The notes under the pieces were generated by a model, which did not search any database, was not told where the DNA came from, and worked only from the letters and a program-made list of their open reading frames with translations. Made by a program: the position numbers and the translations under genes. 64,000 nt of DNA from Paraconiothyrium sp. Pb-2020 (taxonomy: Eukaryota; Ascomycota; Dothideomycetes; Pleosporales; Didymosphaeriaceae): assembly GCA_022419385.1 (NCBI GenBank), contig JAJUBI010000006.1, positions 2,170,001-2,234,000 on the forward strand. Reading direction: 5' to 3'. The number at the start of each line of letters is the position of its first letter. Position 1 is the first letter of the stretch. Shown here in pieces: positions 9,378-19,379 of the stretch.

Positions 9378-11003
9378 TCAAAAGCAGAAGATATCATCTC
9401 CCATCTTCCCGACTGCACCGGGCTCTTTGAAACCCAACTCAACTAGCCCTTTCTTCGCAGCTCCTATCATCCCCGGCGGACCGCACAGCATGATTTTCGT
9501 GTCGGGACCCGCCGCAGGCAATCTCTCCTTCATAACATTGCGCGTCACAAATCCGCTTCCGCCCTGCCAACCCGCCGGTGGGTTATCGAGCATAAACCAC
9601 ACCTCAAAATTCTGAGGGTACCGCCTCGCAAATGTCTCGAGCTCGGAGCGCAAGAGAATATCATCCTCAGTGCGGTTCGCATAAACGAGAGAAATCGACG
9701 TCGTATCGCGTGGGTCTTCGCAAATGGCGCGGATAAGGGAAAACATAGGCGTAATACCTGTCCCACCAGCAATCATGCCAATGTGCTTGCAGTAACCCGC
9801 GGTGTACTTCATGGCACCCTTCGGTCCGCGAAATAGCACTTCATCTCCAACTCTTAGGCTGGCGAAATACTTCCCCGTGAGCGCACCGTCAGGATAGATC
9901 TTAATGACCAGTTCCAGCACGCCGATGTCGATGTTATTGGAGGTTGGCGTGTATGAGCGTGTGACAATTTTGCCGTCGATTGTGGCTTTGATAGCGACGT
10001 GTTGGCCGATGGGCAGGCCAATGACATCTCTAGGAGCAGGCAGCGCGAAGGTGTATTTGAATACATTTGGAGAGAGTTTGGTAATCTTGGAGACTTTAAG
10101 CGGCTTATAATCTTTTGCATCAAGGAAGCCCTTTGAGAGGTGAGGGTTTGTAGGCGCTACGCGTGGTCGTGCCTAAAGTTGGGGCCACAAAGTTAGTGTA
10201 ATCTTGACACATCAGACACGTGGGTAGTGTAGGTGTCGTGACCAGCTGCTAATATCTAAAGATCCCAGACTCAGAGGTGTGAGGCCTGGAGTCTAAGACG
10301 TTTGCCCAGCGCGAACACCTACTTTGTACCCGACATTGCATACCTGGCGATAAGGAGGATAACGTCCGAAACCTTCTTCGACGTGAGTAAACTTTGCGAG
10401 TTCTTTGCCTACTACTGCAAAGGCAATGCTGGACAGAACGGTGGCGATTGTGAAGCCTCTGAAAAAAGGGGAACCCGGGGTGCCGGATGCATGGTTGACA
10501 ACCAGTGCAAGAGAAGACAACTTATCGAAGGGTATCTGGGGCAGAATACCGCGCTGTGCAGCGTAATACGAGGGTGCTGCTAAGGCGAATGAAGCAAGGA
10601 CGGCCTTGAGCGCCATTGCTGAAAGCGAAGATTTGTGCGTCCTCATGGGCAGAGAAGATGATTGTTGGGCAAGTTTTACGGCCTTGGTCTTGCGAGCTTT
10701 GCTGCTATCGGCTGCGACTCCAACGAGATATGATCGTAAGATCTCGTCTGCATCTTCTGAATGGCCGACGTCCTCGTAACCTTCAGTCGCGTCTTTGCCT
10801 GCGACATCAAGAAGTACGTCAACGCCGCCTGGATGATCTCGGACGTATTCTGTCACATTGTATACTGAAGCTTATGTTACAAACGAGCACTTCAAAACAG
10901 GATGGAATATTTGTGTACCTTTTCCATGTATCACAACCCACAAGTCGTCTCTCGTTGCGTGAGACGCAATTTCAACTGTGCTCAGAAGTTTGGATTCTGA
11001 CAT
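9378..11003 (-). CDS. Cytochrome b5 / NADH-cytochrome b5 reductase fusion
   Basis: Exons 11003-10919, 10864-10344 and 10172-9378 give 466 residues. Residues 1-80 are a cytochrome b5 domain with the two axial histidines in place (H39 of DHPGG and H63 of DVGHSEDA). A linker follows with two hydrophobic stretches (about residues 105-130 and 160-180: LKAVLASFALAAPSYYA and FTIATVLSSIAFAVVG) that may anchor it to a membrane. The rest is a b5-reductase module: FAD site VTRSYTPTS, then GLPIGQHVAIKA, NAD site GGTGITPMFSL, CGPPGMI, and the C-terminal end GDDIFCF. The fusion should pass electrons from NADH through FAD to its own b5 heme, and on to desaturases, hydroxylases or P450s. It is divergent from a P450 gene 640 bp away, which makes electron supply to that enzyme an attractive inference. 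Confidence 0.94.
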
Positions 11004-11644
11004 TTTGATATGTACGGAGGCGACGAACACAAAGATACCAGAGGATAAATGCTACCTTTATCGTGGAGATTTTTCCAATGCAGCGCACTCGAGCTCCTAG
11101 GGATCGTTGCACTCCTCCCCGTGCCTCGGCATCTCTGACAGCCTGTACAGCATCAAGGCTTCGTACGAGCTTCGAAGCCTCAATCTCTTTTGGGTGGTGG
11201 GGCGACTTTCGCCGTTTCGGCGTTGCTTGCTCCACTTGTAAGGCTGTCGTCACGAACGCAGATCACGAAGTTGACAAAGCTCTCCAGGGGGAGGCCAATG
11301 CCGATAAATGGCGCTCTTACGACTGGCCGGTTCCCGCAGAGCCGCACGGGTAGACCCACAATATATCTGCGTGCAACGACGATGTGCCGGAGAAAACGTG
11401 GTACCTCGGCATCTTTGACATTTTACAGCGCATCAACTCTCCAATGATCGTGATTTTTATAGCGCAAATTTGGTGAAACCCTGTCCCTGTGCACTCGCAA
11501 TGCCTCGGTTTGTTTTGTCGAGATGGCCGAATTATCGATGAATATGACGGAGAATGGCGGACGATCGCCACATATAGGTCTGTCTGCGACCGGCTGCCGC
11601 AACTTAACTTTCGTGGTTCGCTACTCACAAAATCAACAAGAATT
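11004..11644. promoter_or_regulatory. Divergent promoter region between the b5 reductase fusion and the P450
   Basis: 641 bp between two divergent start codons; no convincing coding sequence. It contains two imperfect copies of a segment of about 38 nt, one from about 11121 (GTGCCTCGGCATCTCTGACA) and one from about 11400 (GTACCTCGGCATCTTTGACA), each followed by a similar TACAG..CATCAA stretch. Possible shared regulatory sites or a relic duplication. Confidence 0.4.
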
Positions 11645-13580
11645 ATGCAGTCACAGAGATTCTACCTGCTAGGAGAAACTCCTGCGAATACAAGAACTAT
11701 CAGCTTTCATAAAGAGACGTCGTTGGAGGATGTGAAAGATGTCATCGCTTCACACTTTGCGATAGTTGTTCCTGGAGGTATGTAGAGAGCCACAGACGAT
11801 GACCATTTCATTGAAAAGAGGGAAGGTATTGCTTTCGATCGCAAAGGCACTGCAGTCACGGAAGTTTCGGACATACTGTCCTCGGAAGATGCTGTGGCCA
11901 TCACTATCGATGGCCACGCAGTGCGGGACGTGTAAGTTTGCCCGGGTACGAAGTCGATATGTCTTAGAAATAAAAACTCTGTACTATACCCTCTTTGTTG
12001 ACTTAACTGACTTTGCACCTGCAGGCCTGGTCCTAAGGGTCTTCCGTATGTGGGAAACTTCTTCGAAGTGTTTCCTGATCATCTAGGCAACCATCAACGG
12101 CTCTTCGACCACTATGGCCCGCTGTTCAAGACGACCAACATGGGCCGTACTGTTTACCACAGCAACGACCCAGAAATTGCCGCCATTGCCTTCGCGGAGT
12201 CAGATTTTTTCACAAAAAAGATCAATGAGAGTCACCCACTCTTTGGCATCAAGCAACCACAGGCGGGCGTGTTCCTGGGCGACACAGACACACCTGAGTG
12301 GCGGGTGACGCACAAATTTCTCCCTCCTGCACTGGGACCGAAAGCTGTGAGGCACTACGCGCCGACGATGCAGCAAACCATCGAGGAGGCCTACAAAGTG
12401 TTTGACCATTTTGACGAGCAAGGACAGTCATTCAACGCGTACATCTACATGCTGAAGCTCGGTTCTCAAGCTGTGGCAAAACTCACTCTCGGCATTGATC
12501 TAGAGCACTTTTCGTCACCTAACGCACCGGTGCACGAGATCGTACGGTTGATTGCGGAAACGCTGACGCTGAACAAGAAGGTCACATCTTGGGGTAGCTG
12601 GTATGCTTCATTGCCATTTGGCGACCCCAAGGCGTTGAAGACCAAGCAAAAGCGTATGGAAGATATTATTATCAAGGCTGTCGAGGATGCAGAGCGCGGG
12701 GGCACCTCCGACCTCCCACTTCAAGACGCCGCCCTTACAGCTAAAAACATGGTCGACTATGCGCTTCGAGCGACAGACAACAAAGGCGAAAAGCTCCCCC
12801 TCACATCCATGGCACATGCCCTCGTGGTCGCCACAGGCGCCGGCAAGTATTGCCCGGGTACGAAGTCGACGTGTCTTCGATATGAACACTTCGTACTATC
12901 CCCACTTTTGTGACTTAACTGACTTCGTACCTCTGCGTTTAGGCTTCACCACTACCTCCTCACTCCTTTCATGGCTTCTCTACGGCATCGTCACGTACCC
13001 TGGTGTTCAAGAGAAGCTTCTCCAGGAACTGGTCGACAATGGGTTCACCGACGATATGAAGCTCACCTCCGACTTCACAGACAAGCTTACCTACCTCGAC
13101 CGCTTCATCAAAGAAACACAGCGCCGACATAACCCCTCCTTCCAGCCAGGCCGCACCGCAAAGGCTGACCTGATTCTACCTGGTGGATACAAGTTACCTA
13201 AAGACTCTGTCATCATCCCAGCGCTGCACCATATTCACAACAACCCTGTGCTGTGGGACAACCCTGCGAAGTTCGAACCTGAGCGATGGGACACACCCGA
13301 AGTCAAGAACAGACACAGAGCTGCGTATATACCGTTTGCAGCTGGCCCACGTATGTGCATTGGGTTCAACTTTGCATTGCAGGAGGTCAAGATCTTCTTG
13401 CCGAAGTTGATATGGCGGTACCACTTCAGCAAAGATGGGGACGAAACAATCGAGTACGATCCTATGTTCCAGCTGATCCGGCCTAATAATCTGTATGTCA
13501 GAGCGGAGAGGCGAGGAAAGTGGCCGCCAAAGACGGAAAAGGCAGATTCGTTTATTGGGACAGTTCTGGAGCAACCTTAG
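11645..13580 (+). CDS. Cytochrome P450 with ubiquitin-like N-terminal extension
   Basis: Exons 11645-11777, 11826-11931, 12025-12842 and 12943-13580 join to 564 residues. The first 80 or so residues (starting MQSQRFYLLGE) lack a membrane anchor and look like a small beta-grasp, ubiquitin-like domain, then PGPKGLPYVGNFF begins the P450 proper. The ExxR motif is ETQR (E410/R413), the PERF-like segment is FEPERW, and the heme-binding loop is FAAGPRMCIGF with Cys491. The I-helix threonine region is ATGAGFTTTSSLL. Absence of a transmembrane helix suggests a soluble or peripheral enzyme needing a separate reductase; a b5/b5-reductase fusion lies divergently upstream. The second intron (11932-12024) and the third (12843-12942, with a GC donor) are homologous to each other. 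Substrate unknown. Confidence 0.94.
11932..12024 (+). repeat. Introner-like intron, copy A (P450 intron 2)
   Basis: A 93-nt phase-2 GT-AG intron. It shares TGCCCGGGTACGAAGTCGA (11939-11957), GTACTAT (11981) and GACTTAACTGACTT (12000-12013) with copy B. Near-terminal arms GGTACGAAGTC (11945-11955) and GACTTTGCACC (12009-12019) can pair with one wobble and one mismatch. Confidence 0.8.
12843..12942 (+). repeat. Introner-like intron, copy B (P450 intron 3, GC-AG)
   Basis: A 100-nt phase-1 intron with donor GCAAGT and acceptor TTTAG. Excision restores the I-helix sequence VVATGAGFTTTSS exactly. It shares the same blocks as copy A in the same order (12851-12869, 12893, 12912-12925). Its arms GGTACGAAGTC (12857-12867) and GACTTCGTACC (12921-12931) are a perfect 11-bp inverted repeat, so the intron can fold bringing the splice sites together. 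Confidence 0.82.
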
Positions 13581-13764
13581 GAGCTGGCGCCAATGGACGC
13601 ATAATAGAAACTTGATGGGGTTGTGTATGAAGTGGAATTAGGCCCATTAATACCCAAGATGGCAATATAGATATATCGGGATGTTTCTGATTCCAAGCCT
13701 GGTATGCTAGATTACAGGTCTTCTTTTTAACACTGGTTCCTACGGTACCTTGGCCACACCAGCC

Positions 13765-14924
13765 TCACTGGGCCATCTTCTCTTTGACGAAGATGACTGT
13801 ATCGTCCAAGCCCTCATCCACCGCCTTGATTACACCTCTTGTAAACGCAATGAAACCATGCGGTGCCCCATTATATATCTTTACCACGCTCTCGTTCCCC
13901 CACATGCCCCATTTAGCGCCCATCATCACGGTATCGTCCAACAACGGGTCCTCTGATCCGCAAGTAAATAATGCCGGCGGCAGCTTCAAGCCTCTGATGT
14001 CCTTGTAGAAGGGGCTGATTGAAGGGTCGCAGCGCTCCTCGTGAGTTGTGTTGGGCAGCAGTGCTTTGATGTAAGCTTGCATGATGTCGAGGTCGATGAC
14101 CAATTCTAGCTCATGGTGGTGTACGTGAGGGAAGAAGCGAGCCATGTCGTAGCAGCCGAAGTGCAGAAGGAGGCCCTTGAATGCGAATTTCGGGCGCGTT
14201 TCAAGGAGATGGAAAGCAACGAGGGCAGCAAGGTGGCCGCCGGCGGACTACAGCGATCAGCAATGACCGAGATGGGAGGTACATCAGCCTACCTCCCCAC
14301 CAGTGAACATAAGCGGACCGCCGTAGAGCTTTTCCGCGTTGTCAACAAGCCACTCTGCAGCGTCGTAGCAGTCGTTCACGCCTGCCGGCCAGGGGTCTTC
14401 TGGCGCGAGACGGTACCCCACGGACCATACAGTTACTTCATAGTTATCTGCCATGTATTTTAGGTATGGGTCTTGATAAGCTTCGGACTGCAGCACCCAG
14501 CCGCCTCCATGTATGTGTAGGTGAACGCCCTTGGATACACCACTCGCGGGCTTGAAAATGCGGTATGTAATCTCTCTTCCGGTGTCGCGCGACGGGATGG
14601 TGCCGTTCATGCCTTCTGGAAGGACAATGGGCTTTGGAAGTGGCGTCTTCCCTTCCCAACGAAGTTTGCGGTATTCCGCTGCGCCGACCTATTGCTCGTT
14701 TATCAGGGACAAATTCCAGGCATGTAAAGGAAGAGGTAGTTTGATTGGGATATAAGCACATAGCTACAGAAGCAATGGCGAGGGACGGTCGCATATACCT
14801 CATACCACCTAGGCCCGTCTTTCCAGATCTGAATCAATTTCTTGTTGAACGCTGTCGATTCCTTGTCGTTGAGACTACGGTCGAATTTTGACGCGTCAAT
14901 TGTGAGGTCCGATTTAAGAGGCAT
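13765..14924 (-). CDS. Alpha/beta-hydrolase fold-3 esterase (hormone-sensitive-lipase type)
   Basis: Exons 14924-14799, 14688-14293 and 14247-13765, all joined in phase 0, give 334 residues. The oxyanion motif HIHGGGWVL is intact. The nucleophile elbow GESAGGHL is split by the second intron (GGE|SAGG). The acid is in the SEDPLLDD segment and the catalytic histidine in APHGFIAF. This is the arrangement of the HSL/arylacetamide-deacetylase esterases, which cleave short acyl esters. No signal peptide, so probably intracellular. It ends 185 bp from the convergent P450 stop codon. Such esterases occur in both catabolic and secondary-metabolite pathways; the substrate cannot be told. Confidence 0.92.
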
Positions 14925-15441
14925 TTTCACCAAATAGGCCAACCATAAGCTGAGATGAGAGGGATCTGCGACGCGAACAATCGAACAATGAGTGCATTCC
15001 AATCTTTGTACCTGCGAGCGTATTGCGATCTACTCCCCAAAGCACGCGACAATGTAACAACGGGTATATGTGCAACGTTGTCTGTCCAGCTATACTTCAA
15101 TCCAACATGGTGGGGTTCGCGGGGTAACATTGGGCGCGTGTGAGGTTGCAAGATCTTGAAAGCTGACCCGTGATTCGCGGAGATCCCCGCCAGGAGGGAA
15201 AGCCGCGGGTTACCGGATTAGTACGCGGCATCAACACTGGTTCTGGGTGGAGACGGCACAACATATCCTTCGACGGTAAAAGGACTTGCTACTGTACTCG
15301 TGTCCTTTCCTCATACGACCAACAGTATCATTCGGCATTGTAGTCGTGTATGAAATGTGAAGGACAAGCCAAAGGAAAATCCTTGCTCGAACTATATATG
15401 TGAGAGAAGTATGCAGCAGATTTGCGAAGAAGAAGAAAGCA
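14925..15441. other. Intergenic region
   Basis: No supported gene. Short open frames on both strands have no motif and no splice-consistent extension. Confidence 0.45.
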
Positions 15442-15966
15442 TCAGTCAAAACGCAGACTCCCTTTTTCACTGCGAACATACAACGTGGTCCTGCTCTGAC
15501 AAGGTGTCGATGTCACCACATGTGCAGGCATGAGTTCAGCCTCCAACCTGCTGCTCATCTGTTCAAGCTCTGCCTTCGCTTGCTCGATTTCTTCGACTAG
15601 TTTTCGTCGAAAGACGGGTTTCCTCTCACTTTCCAATACCACGTTCTCATCCTGGAGGAGCTGCAGGTCGGCATCAATCAGAGTGGTCCGCCGGGTTACG
15701 GCGTTCCTGAGAGCGGCTTCCACGTTGATAGATAAATCTCTATAGGCGTCCCTGACCATGTGTCTGTGGGCGATGAAGAGATCTTGTGAGCCAAATCTAC
15801 TCGTGACTAGGCTTTTCCGGCGCTGGTCACTTCCTCCACCTCCATGAATATGATTAGTCAAATTCTGAACTTCTCTTGGGAATAAAAGTTCGAATCTTTG
15901 GGCGAATTGCCCAGCCATTCCAAGATTGTTATAGTTTGGAGCGAGGCATCGGTATGGCAGATGCAA
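15442..15966 (-). CDS. Hypothetical coiled-coil protein
   Basis: A 174-codon frame, with an alternative start at 15918 (MAGQFAQRFELLFPREVQNL). It holds a charged helical second half (LLQDENVVLESERKPVF, then EEIEQAKAELEQMSSRLEAEL) with heptad-like spacing that suggests a coiled coil, preceded by a short glycine run. The final 25 residues are less protein-like, so the end may be an unspliced intron. Function not recognised. Nothing in the neighbours suggests a role. Confidence 0.45.
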   Translation of the reverse strand: MHLPYRCLAPNYNNLGMAGQFAQRFELLFPREVQNLTNHIHGGGGSDQRRKSLVTSRFGSQDLFIAHRHMVRDAYRDLSINVEAALRNAVTRRTTLIDADLQLLQDENVVLESERKPVFRRKLVEEIEQAKAELEQMSSRLEAELMPAHVVTSTPCQSRTTLYVRSEKGSLRFD

Positions 15967-17475
15967 TGTTGTGGATTTTCTGTAGCATGTCTACCATGAA
16001 CATCACGTCACGAGGCTAACTGTGTTGTCTTGACTGAAGGGCGTCAGGAAGGGACAGGGCTTGACACCTGAGATGGAATAAGGAATGGAGCGTTCGCCAA
16101 GGATTTGATAACCTGATGGATGAGGGTGTGGATTCTTAGCATTTGGATGCGTAAAACTGGGATGTTGGGATGTTGTAACACTGCCTTAGCTAGCATATTT
16201 GGACATATCCGAGAGAAGGAAAGAACGGGAAATCAAGCTCTGCGGAACCCCTCCAGCCATCACCAATCTCGTCAGGTGATCCTTGTTGTATGGGGTTTCA
16301 TTTCAGGTATCTGTAATGGCAGGGAAGGCTGGGTGTAGTTGATTTGCCCTTTGAGCTCACGTTTTGCTAGGTAGTTGTCAGCGTTTGAAGATGTCTCGGG
16401 TACCTCACTCCTTTCCAAATAATCGCAGTGATGGCATTTCCCCATGATATAATTGTCTTTGGGATTGACCGTGGTCTTGCTGTAATAGACTGAGAACACG
16501 TGTAGCTATTCATTCTTCTCCAAGGAACATTGCTCTCGGGCCATAGGTTGCCAAACCTAGATCTATGAACCAGCAGGTATTACTTCCACAGACTGTAAAT
16601 GACATATGCTTTCTGATCACTGGTCGTTTGACGCAGGCATGTGGAGTACAGCCACCGATAGGGTTTTTGGAGGTAGGAGAGGCATAGTCCAAATCACTGT
16701 ACCAGAGCTACTGCGTGTGAACGGGGCATCTTCTCGGGCTCTTCCGAGGAAAACAAACGCAACACGTCCTATTAAACCAACCTCCACTTTGTAGATCCTT
16801 AGTGATAAACCTTGTCATAGTATAACCGAAGACCAAGATCCATTGCCAAGAGCATCCTTGCATGCAGGTGGTGTCCGTATGTGGGCGTTGTGTGGAAAGT
16901 ACTGCCCATTCAAAGGAATCACCGTACCTGCGAACCTGGGAAATCAGCCGAGCTTAGCGCGGCGTGACGCAAGTTCCCAGACATCGTCACCAGGTGTCGT
17001 GGCAATATTGCAAGTTCGCACATGCATGCTTGCTAAATTTCGCGGTGGGTAAGACGGATAAATCCGTTCTTGGAAGGATCCTCCTACGCCACACTCGCTT
17101 TACCCCGGATCGACATACCTCGAAACGGTGCAGAGGTACCATACAAGGTTTTGCCTAATGCAGGTTATGTCTGACATACCAGGCTAATAAGTCCTCATTC
17201 GTGGAATTGTGAAAGTACCATCGCTTGTAGCATACACCATCAGGGCTTTCGACAAGAACTCGCACATTTTACTGCAGCCATGCGATCCCGGTTGTCCACA
17301 CGCAGCGTCACAAGATGTCAAAGCGACGAGTCATGAATGATTGCCTTGGTTTGGACCACACCCGGGCAGAACTCGTTCGGTCGCGAATATATATTCGTGC
17401 ACGGCCGACATGTAGTAGCAATCGGACCGATGAGTTACTCCCAGGATTGTTATTTGCGTAACAGCTCCTTTAGCA
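15967..17475. other. 1.5-kb intergenic region
   Basis: Only short, motif-free open frames on both strands. Its right end should be the promoter of the SAT4-type gene and contains a 14-bp perfect palindrome, listed separately. Confidence 0.45.
17384..17397. promoter_or_regulatory. 14-bp AT-rich palindrome upstream of the SAT4-type gene
   Basis: CGAATATATATTCG is self-complementary and lies about 80 bp before the start codon at 17476. It could combine a TATA-like core with a symmetric protein-binding site. No direct evidence of function. Confidence 0.35.
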
Positions 17476-18832
17476 ATGTCTTCTGGTTCAACTTCGACCT
17501 TTCCTCCACAGTACTTGGCGGCTGATAAAGGCCCACAAGTCGTTGCGATCATTACAGTGTTCCCTGTCCTGGCTCTCCTAATTGTTGGCTTCAGGCTATA
17601 TACGCGCTTTGCTGTGGTTCGTAATCCTGCATACGAGGACCTGACCATTGTATTGGCGTTGGTATGCAATGAACCACATTCATTCTTCAGATTTTGACTT
17701 AACCATATATCCACAGATCTTTAGCATTGCTACTTCAATATGTCAAGGCTACCAAGTCAAAAACGGCATGGGCAGGCACATCCAAGCTTTAACCTTGGAT
17801 CAGGGTATTGGGTCCTTGAAGGTGACACTCCTCGAAATTTGCGATCATGGCCAAAAAGTTTCATACTCAGATAATTTAGGCTCTCTTTGCCAGCATCATG
17901 ATGTACAACTTCGGCCTAACCCTCACCAAAGTCTCTATCGTGCTCCAATACATCCGCATCGTCATCGACCACAACGTGCGCAAGGCCTGCTGGGTGTTGA
18001 TGTGGACTATTCTAGCTACATGCGTTGAGACCTTCTTTACCGGCCTCTTCTCTTGCTATCCAATCCCTAAATTTTGGGACGATCGGTACACTGGTGGATG
18101 CCTGAACAAGCCAGCATTGTAAGTCCTGTCGGGGTATAGAGCGAAGTGTGCGGCTGTTGCAGCTTTCTTATACTTTCAAAGTCCCCAAACCACCTGATGC
18201 AATAAATCAAAAACACCCGTTCCAGTTTCTCAGCAATATACTGACGTTTTTCCTCCGCAACATAGGTGGTATGCAAATGCAGGAATCAACATCATCACAG
18301 ACATTACTCTCATCATTCTTCCTATATTCATTATAAGGAAACTACAGCTGCGCAGCCGGGAGAAGTACACTTTGGCGCTCATTCTTGGTTTGGGTGGCTT
18401 GTGAGTCTACACAAAAGGAGTCTCTCTTTCCATTACTAACCACGCAACAGCGCGAGTATAGCATCTATACTTCGCCTGAACGCTCTACACAAAGTCGCAA
18501 TTACCACCGACATAACGTGGGACAATCCAGGCACAGCGACGTGGTCTGCCATCGAGCTGAATGTCGGAATCATTTGCGCCTCGCTACCCACTCTGCGCGC
18601 GTTCATCATCCAGCACTTTCCACGCCTATTTCGGTCATCTCGGGGCTCAAAACCAACTGCTAGGGTTGGGTACAAAACAAACGATGGAAGCGTTGAGATC
18701 GTTGAGACTGATGAGAGTGAACTCGTACGCATGCCTGCTGGAAGACCTTCTGTGGCCACCAACGCCAGTGACCCCTTTAGGGACGTAGAAAAGGGGAAGG
18801 GGACGTTCTTTGCCAGTGATTCGGAGCAGTAA
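17476..18832 (+). CDS. SAT4/PTH11-type seven-transmembrane protein (fungal rhodopsin-like domain)
   Basis: Exons 17476-17661, 17717-17821, 17880-18118, 18266-18400 and 18451-18832 give 348 residues. The series of hydrophobic helices (VVAIITVFPVLALLIVGF, FASIMMYNFGLTLTKVSIVL, WVLMWTILATCVETFFTGLF, NAGINIITDITLIILPIFII, NVGIICASLPTLRAFI) and the motifs LTKVSIVLQYIR and AFIIQHFPRLF are those of the fungal rhodopsin/SAT4 domain family, some members of which act as surface sensors. The cytoplasmic tail is short, acidic and serine-rich. There is no CFEM domain at the N terminus. The ligand is unknown. The gene converges with the Ste3-type receptor. Confidence 0.9.
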
Positions 18833-19379
18833 TCTGCGAAGAACGACTTTGACAGGACGTAGTTGCATAGCTGGCAGTCATATACGGTGTGTCGCGGAAA
18901 CTAGCCAGGCCAACTTTACATGCATCATGTCAATAGGGTAGCTGTTCGTGCACATCCTATGTGTGGTAGCCTTGACTTGTAGCTTGGTACCTGGAAGAAA
19001 CATCTGGATACCGATACATGGCAGATAGGACAAAGAAAGATGGCATGTCGGAGAACGCAATGTGCAAACTAGTAGATAGATAGGGCTACCGCTATCAGTG
19101 GCCTGCACTGGTACGTATAGAAGTGTCTGAGCAGAGTAGGGAGCGTAAAGGCTACGGTACCGAACCGTAAGCGAAGATCCGCTAGCGAATATTAGATATA
19201 CAAATTCTCCACACGTGATACCCAGAAGACTCCAAGGTTCTCGGAATGGATCAATAAGCTGCCTCAAGCTGTCTCAAGAAAGAAAAGACCGTGTATGTGC
19301 CTACTACAAGACACTGATGCCGAATGAGGGATGACCCTCGATGATTCATGAAGCCGTATGGCCAAAGAAATACTGGTAC
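18833..19379. other. Convergent 3' intergenic region
   Basis: Between the stop codons of the SAT4-type gene and the Ste3-type receptor. A 129-codon minus-strand open frame (18878-19267) has no motif and no compositional support. Nothing else seen. Confidence 0.45.

Noticed and set aside
18878..19267. 129-codon minus-strand frame
   Set aside because: No motif, and it lies between two convergent genes with complete ends; likely untranslated sequence.
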